Made by a program: the position numbers and the translations under genes. Shown one piece after another: positions 45,888 to 53,757 of a stretch of 59,020 bases of DNA. Source of the DNA: a virus; the IMG/VR virus record IMGVR_UViG_3300034094_000170, positions 1 to 59,020 of that record. One strand, 5' to 3'. A model generated the notes under the pieces. That model searched no databases. It saw only the letters and a list, made by a program, of their open reading frames with translations, and had not been told where the DNA came from. Position 1 is the stretch's first letter; every line of letters starts with the position of its first letter.

Positions 45888-46748
45888 CTATTTGTCAACA
45901 CTCCAAAAACTTACACTATCTGGAGTATTATCGTAATCAATGGAAATATCATAATCGCTGATACTTCGAGGGATGTCAACATTTTTTTCAACTGACAACA
46001 TCTCAAACAATTTATGACTAGGATAATTACCCCATTTACTGTCATGGGTAAAAATATACAATCCTTGACAGTTCATTGAAGAACGGGCAGAGCTTTTATC
46101 AAATTCCCAACAATTAACAAGCGCATCCCAAAAAAGTTTTAAATCATCTTCAGAAACGTCGCCTTTATTCAAACCAGGATTGTAATGGATTTCAACCTTA
46201 AATAAACCATAAGGGATTAACTCTTTACGACCCATAGTTTTATTGTCCTTGCCCTCAGTTCCCTCAGTAGCGGCACATCGGGTAATTGTTGCTGAAATAG
46301 GCAATACAGGGTCAAACGAACGTCCCCAACTAACTTGTACTGGCCCCCAAACTTGTCCTGCTTTCCATCCAGTAGACAAAACGGCCCCAAACATCCGAAT
46401 ATCAAAATATCTTTGTCGTAGTAATGTCTGAACTTTTTCTTGTTCTTCTGGTGAACCTTCTTTTTTGTTACCTTTTTTGACACTAGGCTCAATCCCTAAA
46501 TCGGTGTAACCTTGGTCAATTTTGTTATTGAGGATACTACCTTCTTTAACAAAAATTTCATGGTTTCCAAGCATTTGAACATAGTTACGAATCTTGCGTT
46601 TAATACAAGCATCGGTCATTAAACCGTGTCGGGTTTCAGAATCGGTTCTTGGCTGATTTCCTGCGTCTGGGTCGCCATTAGGATTACCGTCAGTGCAATC
46701 AACTAATAAGATTGCATCATGTTTTTTGTTAGGGTCAAAGTGGTTCAT
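45888..46748 (-). CDS. cas7c: Cas7, type I-C (Csd2)
   Basis: Protein of 286 aa. The start (KKHDAILLVDCTDGNPNGDP) is the typical Cas7/Csd2 RAMP strand and glycine turn. MFGAVLSTGWKAGQVWGPVQ and SWGRSFDPVLPISATITRCA are family hallmarks. Cas7 forms the backbone that holds the crRNA spacer in the type I-C Cascade complex. It is the last gene of cas5c-cas8c-cas7c, with a 3-nt gap to cas8c. Length is normal for the family and no truncation is seen. Three repeat-like hairpins follow it in the presumed 3' untranslated region. Confidence 0.93.
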   Translation of the reverse strand: MNHFDPNKKHDAILLVDCTDGNPNGDPDAGNQPRTDSETRHGLMTDACIKRKIRNYVQMLGNHEIFVKEGSILNNKIDQGYTDLGIEPSVKKGNKKEGSPEEQEKVQTLLRQRYFDIRMFGAVLSTGWKAGQVWGPVQVSWGRSFDPVLPISATITRCAATEGTEGKDNKTMGRKELIPYGLFKVEIHYNPGLNKGDVSEDDLKLFWDALVNCWEFDKSSARSSMNCQGLYIFTHDSKWGNYPSHKLFEMLSVEKNVDIPRSISDYDISIDYDNTPDSVSFWSVDK

Positions 46749-46751
46749 GGT

Positions 46752-48449
46752 TTATTCTTCCTCTTGTTTGTTTTCAGTGTTTTGTTTAGTGTAAAATTCA
46801 GCCCGTCGCTTTGCAAATCCTATGAAAAACAAAGATTTTTGACGGAGTGAAAAATTTTCAGGTAAGTTTTCAGGATTAAATTCTAAAAACTCGGAATCTA
46901 AACAGTTTTGGACGTAAATCGTATTTGTTGCCGATTGTAGATGGTGACAATAACAACCTTGATACAATCGGTCAAATACTTGAAAAGGTGTTGTTGAAAG
47001 TGTTTTAAGAGAACGCAACACATTAGTATCTTCATTGTTTCCTTGATTACGTCCTTTTATTTGTGCAACGTGCATCAAGAAAGCAATCCGACCTAATCGG
47101 TATGCAATATCATCATTTGTTTCCATTTTGATTTCTTTGATTGTTTGGTTGAGATAGAGCAAAAGACCTTTTACTCTGACAGCAAGAGAATAACTAAAAA
47201 ACTTTAGATTTTCCTCGCTATGGCATTCGGCACAGATTCTATCAATTAGTTTTTGAGCATATTCATCTGGTAATGTTTTACCCAAAAGAGTGTAATAAAT
47301 CAAAGCTGTTTCCACTCTTTGAGTGTAATCACCCGCATCAAAAAAAGCAGCTTTAATCAATGCGTAAATGGGCAAAACTTTACCATCAAGTGATTGTTGG
47401 ATTTCAAGAAAACGTTTGACATTTTCAGCTATTTCATCGGGAGTAGTTTTGTTAATCCCATTGATAGCAATCCTTCCAGCATTACCCTTTAAAATACCAA
47501 GGTAAAACTCAGATGAATATGCTCTGGTGTTTGCTGAAGTTTTACCTCCATAAACACTTTTGAAAAGACCTGAGAATTTTATTGATTCAGGGTCATTCCA
47601 AAACTCATCATTTATTCCCTCCTGATTGACATTTCCCCAATAAACAAACATCTGCTTATTAAGGGTTTGGTGATGATATGGGGAGTTTATTAAGTAGTCA
47701 AGTCCACTTATCACCCCCCATGCTGTATCAATCCCTATAGGCGCATTGTCATTACCTTTAAATCCCCATCCCTGATAGGCAGGTTTATCAAAAGATGTGA
47801 TTGATGCTCCAGTGCTATTGCCACCAGGGATATTTTTTATTTTTTCAGGGAAAACACTCAAAATAATTGGTTGTTTTTCCCCAGTGATGATACAACGTTT
47901 ATCATTCCAATCATCTAAATCTAAACGGTCAAGATATTCAAACCGCCAAAACTCTTGAATTTTTGGAGTGTCAGAAATTAGTTTTGGTTGCTCATCATCT
48001 CCTGTTGTACAGAATGCAAACCTCAACCCTTCACCCATTTTTTTATTAGGAACAGGTTTGCATCCGATTTCTTTGAGATGATTTACAACATCTTTTGTGT
48101 TAACGCTTTCAAGATAAGATATAATTTTGGAAGTGTTAACGTCTAACGTCTTCTTGCAACATCTATGCAGCAACTCCAAATATGCTGCATATTTTTTTTT
48201 ATCCAAACCTAAAACGTATTCACCAACATCAACAATCAAGATAGGAACTGTCCCATTTCTACTCAGTGATGGCACAATCATCCGTTTACCCTGAGTGCTA
48301 AAAACTTTATCCTTTTTGATTCTCTCTGTTTTTAATAATGTGATGGAATTGTTATCAACATTAATCAAAACATCAACTTTTTGAGTGGAATAACCTACGG
48401 GTAATTGCGGGTTTAATGTTTTAGAAAAATCATACAATTCTTTTAGCAT
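46752..48449 (-). CDS. cas8c: Cas8c, type I-C large subunit (Csd1)
   Basis: Protein of 565 aa, of the length expected for Csd1. It has family-like segments ALGLDKKKYAAYLELLHRC, FCTTGDDEQPKLISDTPKI, CIITGEKQPI, NSPYHHQTLNKQMFVYWGN, and the helical C-terminal part RLGRIAFLMHVAQIKGRNQG. Cas8c recognises the PAM and, in I-C, an internal start is known to yield the Cas11c small subunit; ATG codons in the C-terminal third (for example at METNDD) could serve but I cannot prove this. It overlaps cas5c by 7 nt. The frame is intact. Confidence 0.92.
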   Translation of the reverse strand: MLKELYDFSKTLNPQLPVGYSTQKVDVLINVDNNSITLLKTERIKKDKVFSTQGKRMIVPSLSRNGTVPILIVDVGEYVLGLDKKKYAAYLELLHRCCKKTLDVNTSKIISYLESVNTKDVVNHLKEIGCKPVPNKKMGEGLRFAFCTTGDDEQPKLISDTPKIQEFWRFEYLDRLDLDDWNDKRCIITGEKQPIILSVFPEKIKNIPGGNSTGASITSFDKPAYQGWGFKGNDNAPIGIDTAWGVISGLDYLINSPYHHQTLNKQMFVYWGNVNQEGINDEFWNDPESIKFSGLFKSVYGGKTSANTRAYSSEFYLGILKGNAGRIAINGINKTTPDEIAENVKRFLEIQQSLDGKVLPIYALIKAAFFDAGDYTQRVETALIYYTLLGKTLPDEYAQKLIDRICAECHSEENLKFFSYSLAVRVKGLLLYLNQTIKEIKMETNDDIAYRLGRIAFLMHVAQIKGRNQGNNEDTNVLRSLKTLSTTPFQVFDRLYQGCYCHHLQSATNTIYVQNCLDSEFLEFNPENLPENFSLRQKSLFFIGFAKRRAEFYTKQNTENKQEEE

Positions 48450-49090
48450 CGCACTACCCCATTTTTCATGATTGCTTCAAAATATTCAGGTTCAACATTA
48501 CCCTTTGTAATCTTTTTTTGTTGATGGTCAAACCATTGAAGCTTGCCTGTTTTACTAGGGTTAAAATTTATCTTTTTGAGAACTTGTCCAAAGTTAAACT
48601 CACCCAAAAGTTCGGGATGTACCTGTTCAGTACCATCAGGAAATTTAAAAGCACAAGCATACTCTTTAACACCCATACATGGTTGTTTGAAACAAGCACC
48701 TTGACTGATTCGCTTGTTTACGATGGCAAAATATTTATCAATTGGGTCTGTTGCCCTTTTAGTCAATTCCATGCCAAAATCAATGATGTAAGCAGGGTTT
48801 TTAAGAACAACAAAATTGCGCTGTGAACGGTCGTCACTGATGATGTAATGTTCTTTGTCGTAACTACTGGTAACGATTTTACTCTTACCCATATTACGAA
48901 AAAAAGAAGCGTATCTGATTGGATTCAGAACTGTTATACTGTTGACCGTATACTCGATTTCCGGTTTCCAGAAAATCGCCTTTAGGATTCCCTCTGCTGC
49001 ACTAGGAGTGAGAAAAGGATATGAAAATGGGTCAGCTTTTGTTTCGGGTTTTGTGAATAAACCATACTCGCCCCACACTTTTAATTGCAT
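48443..49090 (-). CDS. cas5c: Cas5c (Cas5d), crRNA-processing endoribonuclease
   Basis: Protein of 215 aa. Family motifs: MQLKVWGEYGLFTKPETKAD at the start, then VLNPIRYASFFRN, SDDRSQRNFVVLKNPAYIID and CMGVKEYACAF. In type I-C systems this protein replaces Cas6: it cuts the repeat at the 3' base of its hairpin and leaves an 11-nt 5' handle on the crRNA. The array repeat here has a 7-bp stem followed by exactly 11 nt, which fits. It is first in the cas operon with its own promoter, and its 5' leader contains the handle sequence. Confidence 0.9.
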   Translation of the reverse strand: MQLKVWGEYGLFTKPETKADPFSYPFLTPSAAEGILKAIFWKPEIEYTVNSITVLNPIRYASFFRNMGKSKIVTSSYDKEHYIISDDRSQRNFVVLKNPAYIIDFGMELTKRATDPIDKYFAIVNKRISQGACFKQPCMGVKEYACAFKFPDGTEQVHPELLGEFNFGQVLKKINFNPSKTGKLQWFDHQQKKITKGNVEPEYFEAIMKNGVVRC

Positions 49091-49102
49091 AGGTTTATAT
49101 TT

Positions 49103-49146
49103 TTAATTCAGTATTTCAATTCGGTTGTTTGCTCTTACTGAATTAA
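49103..49146 (-). promoter_or_regulatory. Hairpin with CRISPR handle sequence in the cas operon leader
   Basis: TTAATTCAGTA (49103-49113) and TACTGAATTAA (49136-49146) are perfect 11-bp inverted arms. The 22-nt loop, in the sense of the cas mRNA, contains CCGAATTGAAA, continuing into U, which matches the crRNA handle. The hairpin ends 13 nt before the cas5c ATG, so it could affect translation or bind Cas5. Confidence 0.5.
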
Positions 49147-49173
49147 ATATACCAATAAAAAGCTAGTTGTAAA
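49146..49173 (-). promoter_or_regulatory. Promoter of the cas5c-cas8c-cas7c operon
   Basis: Minus-strand TTTACA (49173-49168) and TATATT (49151-49146) with 16 nt between. The predicted start falls at or near the beginning of the leader hairpin. Confidence 0.6.
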
Positions 49174-49210
49174 CATATTTTAGTTTTGATTTTTATATCA
49201 AATAACAAAA

Positions 49211-49227
49211 AACTTATAAGTTATAAT
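49211..49227 (+). promoter_or_regulatory. Candidate cas3 promoter with overlapping palindrome
   Basis: The 12-bp perfect palindrome AACTTATAAGTT (49211-49222) overlaps TATAAT (49222-49227), a probable -10 for cas3. No good -35 is seen, which suggests an operator or activator site. Confidence 0.4.
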
Positions 49228-49304
49228 CATATATTTTAATGTTGAAAAATCACATATTTAAGTTAGGATTATCAATTATCTATGTCAAAATTTAGGAAAC
49301 AAAA

Positions 49305-51389
49305 ATGGAATTACACGCCAGGAGATTTATAGTTAATGGTAAATTTATTACACAAGATTTGATAGAGCATCTTAAAGGTGTTGCCAACAAATCAAGTGAT
49401 AAATTTAAAAATATTTCAGTTGATTTAAAAACATTAGCTTTTTATGCAGGGCTATTACATGACGTTGGAAAAGCTAAAAAATCATGGCAAAAATATATGT
49501 TTAAAAAATCGTGGGAAAAACATCTAACAAAAAAATCAGATAAAAAAAAATCAAAAGTTGAAATGGTTTTCCACTCATCAGAGGGTGCTAGAGCTATCAT
49601 GGAACTGTCAGGTGATGACTACCACCCGCTTGCATGGATTATTCAAGCGCATCACACAGAGTTAAAAAACCAAAGTGATTTAGGAAGTGATTATTTTATT
49701 GAAAATTCTAAACATTGGAAAACTTGCCTTGACCGTGTTTTTCCTGGGTTTGATATCAATAAAATTCCAAAATTAAAATTAAATATTTTAAAAAAAGAGT
49801 TGGCAATCAGGATGTTGTATTCAGTTTTAGTTGATTCTGATAGGCTTGATGCTCAAGAATTTGAAGAAAGATATTATAAAAACGTTGTTACACATAAACC
49901 ATCTATCTTGACTGTCTGTAATATATGGTCAAATATACCAGTACCACCACCGGAAAACACTTTGGTATCGGTTGAGCGTAAATATTTTAGAGATATTGTC
50001 AGTGGTTATATCAAAGATAAAAAAACCTGTTACCGATTAATTGGTGCTACTGGAGTAGGAAAAACACTTACATCACTCAACTTTGCATTAGAGCATTGCA
50101 AATATCATAATATGGATGGATTGATTTATGTTGCTCCGTACAAGTCAATCATTGACCAAACTGCTAAGATATATCGTGAATTGTTGAGTGATGATGCTGT
50201 TTTGGAACATCACTCCGATTTTGTACCTAAACCTAAAGATGAAAATGATTATAAGTTATCTTGCCAAAGGTGGGATTATCCGGTGATAGTTACTACTGCG
50301 GTACAATTTTTTGAGTCAATATTTTCTAACAAATCTACCCGATGTCGCAAGCTTCAAGGATTACTCAATAAGGTGATTTTGATTGATGAATACCAAACTA
50401 TTCCACCTAATTTAATTGAATCAATTGCCGATATTTTAAAAAATTTAGTTGAAGATTTTGGATGCACTGTAGTTTTAATGTCAGCTACAGCACCAAATTT
50501 ATCGGGTTTTAATTTACCCCATGTTGACATGATTCCACAATCAGAAGTAAATCGTCAATTTGAAGTTTTGCAGCGTTGTGAGTATGAATTTAAGGAGTTT
50601 GATTATCAAGAAATAGCTAATTTTCCTGGTAAAAAACTTGTAATCGTAAACACCACGAAAACAGCATTAAATTATTTTCAATATTTTGATAGTGTCCAAC
50701 CGGGACAATGGCTACACTTATCATCTCGGATGTGTGTTTCACATCGTAAAGAAGTGATTAAAAAATTAAAAACTGGTAAATATAATTGTGTCAGCACTCA
50801 GATTGTGGAAGCAGGGATTGATATTGATTACCCCACAGTTTTTACAGAAGAATGTCCTTTTGATTCATTGATTCAACGTGGTGGACGTTGTAATCGTGAA
50901 GGTAAATTACCGTCAATGGGTAAAGTTTTTATCATCCCTTGCAGCAATTATCCTGGTCAAGAATACAGACAGTTGGCAATTACAACATCTAATTATATTT
51001 TAAACCATAAAGGCTTTAAACCTGATGAATTGGTTGGCTTATTGAGTAAATATTTTAGTGTGAGAAATTCTAATATTTCATCTGAAATTCAAGATTTAAG
51101 AAAGAATTTAATGTTTAAAGATGTCAACGATAAATTCAAAGTGATTGAGGATGGTATGCCTAATGTTTTATGTGAATGGGGTGATGGAATACAATTAATT
51201 AATCAGTTAAAAAATAAACCAAAATTGACACCTAATGAATGGAAACAATTACAACAATTTACTGCAACAATTTTACCCAAGGATGATAATTTTAAAAATG
51301 TTGTAGAATATGATAATGGTATGAGAGTTTGGAATGATGGATATGATGATAATTTTGGAGTATATATTCAAACTTCATATATTATTTAA
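49305..51389 (+). CDS. cas3: Cas3 nuclease-helicase
   Basis: Protein of 694 aa with the full HD-helicase layout. The HD nuclease part has GLLHDVGK (His52-Asp53) and a later AHH. The helicase part has Walker A GATGVGKT near 247, DEYQ near 361 (a DExx box), motif III SATAP near 393, and QRGGRCNREG near 522. Cas3 is recruited by Cascade to nick and degrade target DNA. It is divergent from the cas operon and just upstream of the CRISPR leader. AGGA lies 8-11 nt before the ATG. Nothing is missing, so the interference machinery is complete. Confidence 0.93.
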   Translation: MELHARRFIVNGKFITQDLIEHLKGVANKSSDKFKNISVDLKTLAFYAGLLHDVGKAKKSWQKYMFKKSWEKHLTKKSDKKKSKVEMVFHSSEGARAIMELSGDDYHPLAWIIQAHHTELKNQSDLGSDYFIENSKHWKTCLDRVFPGFDINKIPKLKLNILKKELAIRMLYSVLVDSDRLDAQEFEERYYKNVVTHKPSILTVCNIWSNIPVPPPENTLVSVERKYFRDIVSGYIKDKKTCYRLIGATGVGKTLTSLNFALEHCKYHNMDGLIYVAPYKSIIDQTAKIYRELLSDDAVLEHHSDFVPKPKDENDYKLSCQRWDYPVIVTTAVQFFESIFSNKSTRCRKLQGLLNKVILIDEYQTIPPNLIESIADILKNLVEDFGCTVVLMSATAPNLSGFNLPHVDMIPQSEVNRQFEVLQRCEYEFKEFDYQEIANFPGKKLVIVNTTKTALNYFQYFDSVQPGQWLHLSSRMCVSHRKEVIKKLKTGKYNCVSTQIVEAGIDIDYPTVFTEECPFDSLIQRGGRCNREGKLPSMGKVFIIPCSNYPGQEYRQLAITTSNYILNHKGFKPDELVGLLSKYFSVRNSNISSEIQDLRKNLMFKDVNDKFKVIEDGMPNVLCEWGDGIQLINQLKNKPKLTPNEWKQLQQFTATILPKDDNFKNVVEYDNGMRVWNDGYDDNFGVYIQTSYII

Positions 51390-51642
51390 TTCCGACAACC
51401 TAGAGGTGTACAGCTAACAATGTCTAAAAAATAGTCTACACCTCTCACCACACAACCCTTTGAGCGATTCTAACTTAAAAATAGGTTGGCGGAAACGCTA
51501 GAATACTTATGGGTAAACATTTTTTGATGATTATTACTAATATCCACTTGACAAATAATGAATACATTTGCTATTATTAATTCAGGTTGTCGGAATCAAA
51601 CCTTGAAAACTAAATATATCAAGGGTTTGAAAAGCAATGCAA
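51389..51642 (+). promoter_or_regulatory. CRISPR leader with inverted-repeat motifs
   Basis: This stretch separates cas3 from the first repeat. It contains a perfect 13-bp inverted repeat (ATTCCGACAACCT 51389-51401; AGGTTGTCGGAAT 51584-51596), a third near copy AGGTTGGCGGAA (51483-51494), and an inner 9-bp pair AGAGGTGTA/TACACCTCT (51402-51410, 51437-51445). A further hairpin, TCAAACC-TTGA / TCAAG-GGTTTGA, ends shortly before repeat 1. Confidence 0.6.
51548..51577 (+). promoter_or_regulatory. CRISPR array promoter
   Basis: TTGACA (51548-51553), 18 nt, TATTAT (51572-51577). Both boxes are close to consensus. Transcription would begin near 51584, at the second arm of the 13-bp inverted repeat, about 59 nt before repeat 1. 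Confidence 0.75.
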
Positions 51643-52119
51643 GTATCAACTCCTAGCAATGGGAGTTGCGAATTGAAACATATCGGTGTTCGAGTTGTTC
51701 CCCCTTGCTCACCTGTATCAACTCCTAGCAATGGGAGTTGCGAATTGAAACATCACCTATGAGCAAAAAATCGATAATGCTATTCAAGTATCAACTCCTA
51801 GCAATGGGAGTTGCGAATTGAAACGCGTGGCTTGGCTTGCCTTGCTTGGCTGTGAGAGAAAAGTATCAACTCCTAGCAATGGGAGTTGCGAATTGAAACA
51901 AGCCTTCCTGAACACTGCCAACAGCCCCAATGTAAGTATCAACTCCTAGCAATGGGAGTTGCAAATTGAAACGATTTGTTCTATGTTGGTAATACTATCA
52001 GCATTTAGCAGTATCAACTCCTAGCAATGGGAGTTGCGAATTGAAATAATTATCCGACGCGATACCAATGATGAAATATTTGGTATCAACTCCTAGCAAT
52101 GGGAGTTGCGAATTGAAAT
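51643..52119 (+). CRISPR. CRISPR array, type I-C style, 7 repeats and 6 spacers
   Basis: 37-nt repeats start at 51643, 51715, 51788, 51863, 51936, 52011 and 52083. Each reads GTATCAACTCCTAGCAATGG followed by GAGTTGCGAATTGAAAC. The stem CAACTCC/GGAGTTG is followed by the 11-nt handle CGAATTGAAAC. Spacers are 35, 36, 38, 36, 38 and 35 nt. Repeat 5 has G to A in the handle; repeats 6 and 7 end in T rather than C, the usual decay at the leader-distal end. The spacers look richer in GC than the phage genome, so their sources are probably other replicons. cas3 lies upstream. Confidence 0.97.
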
Positions 52120-52136
52120 CATGAATTGGTCATTAA

Positions 52137-52170
52137 CAATCTCGTTTTTATCGAGATTGAGAATTGAAAC
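52137..52170 (+). repeat. CRISPR-repeat-like hairpin after the array (first)
   Basis: CAATCTCG-TTTTTAT-CGAGATTG is a perfect 8-bp stem with a 7-nt loop, followed by AGAATTGAAAC. It lies 17 nt after repeat 7, too near for a normal spacer, and the stem differs wholly from the array repeat. Confidence 0.6.
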
Positions 52171-52188
52171 CAATCATGGCTTGCAGAC

Positions 52189-52224
52189 CATTTCTAAACA
52201 ACAATTAGAAATGAGAATTAAAAT
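52189..52224 (+). repeat. CRISPR-repeat-like hairpin after the array (second)
   Basis: CATTTCTAA-ACAACAA-TTAGAAATG is a perfect 9-bp stem with a 7-nt loop, followed by AGAATTAAAAT. It lies 18 nt after the first trailing element and 10 nt before the right end of the solo tnpB element. Confidence 0.55.
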
Positions 52225-52234
52225 ACGATAATTT

Positions 52235-53560
52235 GACACTCCCCGCTCTAAAGAGACGGGGATTCTTGGTTCACAGAGATTACTTGCTTAGACAGAATTG
52301 CTTCTGAAAAAGTAGAGGTATTCTCTCCCCAAGCGTTTATTGGGTCGAGCCCAAAGGTTCCGGTATGCCCTACCGTACTTAGTCCCCTTTTAAGGATGTT
52401 GATTGCGGCGTTTTCATCCCTATCCAAAACACATCCACACTTGCACTGATGGGTTCTAGTCGATAAAGATTTTTTGACAGTTTCACCACAGTTTGAACAG
52501 TTTTGGCTTGTATAGTTCGGTGCGACAGCAATCGTTATCTTGCCAAATTTAACCCCAAAATACTCTATCCATTCCCGAAACTGATACCAGGCCGCATCAT
52601 TTATCGATTTAGCTAGACAATGATTCTTGACTAAGTTCTTAACTCTTAAATCCTCGTAGGCTATCACATCGCTAGAGTGAACTACGCACCTTGCTAATTT
52701 CACAGCAAAGTCTTGACGTTGCCTACTTACTTTAAGATGAGCTTTAGCTAATCTTTGTCTAGCTTTTTGACGATTTTTACTTCCCTTTTTCTTTTTAGAT
52801 AATCGCCTTTGAAGTCGTTTTAATCGTTTCTCAGACTTTCTCAAGAATTGAGGATTATCAACCTTGTTGCCATTGTTATCTGTATAGAAAGAAGCCAAAC
52901 CTACATCTAAGCCAATACACTTACCTGATGGTTTAACATCTTCTTTAACGTCACAAGAAAGGACAAATTGACAATAATAACCGTCCGCTCTCCGAATCAA
53001 CCTAACCCGTTTAATATCGGATTCTTGAAAGTACCCTAAATCCCAAGTTCCTACCAACTTAAGAACACCAATGTTTTTCTTGTCAGTGAACTTAACAGTT
53101 TTCGGGCTAAGAAGCTTCCATCCTGATTGTTTGTATTCAACAGAGCGAGATTTTTTAAATTGAGGATACCCCTTTTTGCCTGATACTTTACGTTTACAGT
53201 TGTCGTAAAAACGACTAATTGAACTCCAAGCACGTTCAGCACTTGCCTGTCTAGCAGTTGAATTAAGTTCATCGGCAAATTTAAAGTCCTGAGCTAATTC
53301 TTTAGAATATCGGTATAAATCGTTCTTACCCGTACCTTTTGTATCCATCCATAACCTTACACATTTGTTACGGATGAATTGAGCAGTACGAATAGCATCG
53401 TCTATGGCTTGATACTGTTGAGTTTTAGCTTTAACTTTAAACTCTAAGACAAACATTTTACGCAGGGGGGACTTAGACAAAATCAGTATAGCACAATAAA
53501 AGTTAAGTTAACAAGCTATAGTTTAAAAAGCCGTCCTAAAAGGACGGGGCTTTAACCCAA
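52235..53560 (-). mobile_element. Solo tnpB element (IS1341-type, IS200/IS605 family)
   Basis: tnpB without tnpA. The right-end hairpin CCCCG...CGGGG lies at 52241-52261 in a sequence almost identical to that of the second element (52235-52266 against 54562-54593). The left-end hairpin CCGTCCT-AAA-AGGACGG is at 53531-53547. Exact tips are approximate. It would depend on a transposase in trans, perhaps from the neighbouring IS605-like element. Confidence 0.7.
52248..53480 (-). CDS. tnpB: TnpB, RNA-guided nuclease of a solo IS element
   Basis: Protein of 410 aa with intact RuvC residues: Asp about 189 (IGLDVG), Glu about 276 (AYEDL) and Asp about 355 (DRDENAA). A zinc ribbon CSNCG...CKCGC precedes the last one. 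The N-terminal helix-turn-helix part (AIRTAQFIRNKCVRLWMD) is normal. TnpB proteins cut DNA next to a transposon-adjacent motif, using an omega RNA made from the gene's 3' end and the element's right end. The stop lies in the right-end hairpin, as expected. It borders the CRISPR array. Confidence 0.88.
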   Translation of the reverse strand: MSKSPLRKMFVLEFKVKAKTQQYQAIDDAIRTAQFIRNKCVRLWMDTKGTGKNDLYRYSKELAQDFKFADELNSTARQASAERAWSSISRFYDNCKRKVSGKKGYPQFKKSRSVEYKQSGWKLLSPKTVKFTDKKNIGVLKLVGTWDLGYFQESDIKRVRLIRRADGYYCQFVLSCDVKEDVKPSGKCIGLDVGLASFYTDNNGNKVDNPQFLRKSEKRLKRLQRRLSKKKKGSKNRQKARQRLAKAHLKVSRQRQDFAVKLARCVVHSSDVIAYEDLRVKNLVKNHCLAKSINDAAWYQFREWIEYFGVKFGKITIAVAPNYTSQNCSNCGETVKKSLSTRTHQCKCGCVLDRDENAAINILKRGLSTVGHTGTFGLDPINAWGENTSTFSEAILSKQVISVNQESPSL

Positions 53561-53587
53561 AATTTCGGTAAAGTGAAAAAAGACGAT

Positions 53588-53623
53588 AAAAACCCCTGAT
53601 ACGTCTCTATACCAGGGGTTTTT
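53588..53623. terminator. Bidirectional terminator
   Basis: AAAAACCCCTG and CAGGGGTTTTT form a perfect 11-bp stem with a 14-nt loop and T-runs on both strands, between the tnpB left end and the 53758 gene. Confidence 0.75.
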
Positions 53624-53666
53624 CAAACAAAACAAACAAAAGAAATAATTGAAACATATCAATTTA

Positions 53667-53720
53667 TGTTGTTATGACTACAAATAAAACAATTAATATT
53701 TTGTCATAACCATAACAACA
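53667..53720. other. Overlapping alternative inverted repeats
   Basis: TGTTGTTATG (53667-53676) can pair with CATAACAACA (53711-53720), or GTTATGAC (53671-53678) can pair with GTCATAAC (53703-53710). The right side is a direct repeat CATAAC-CATAAC. The two hairpins exclude one another, so this could be an operator or an attenuator-like switch in the 3' flank of the 53758 gene. Confidence 0.35.
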
Positions 53721-53757
53721 TCAACATTGTAACCTAAACACCTAAAGGTGTCAAGTT

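Noticed and set aside
46217-46492. 91-aa ORF inside cas7
   Set aside because: Another frame of a strongly supported cas gene.
49091-49304. cas1, cas2 or cas4 fragments near the cas genes
   Set aside because: No frame of useful length exists in the cas3-cas5 gap, the leader, or the 45684-45887 gap.
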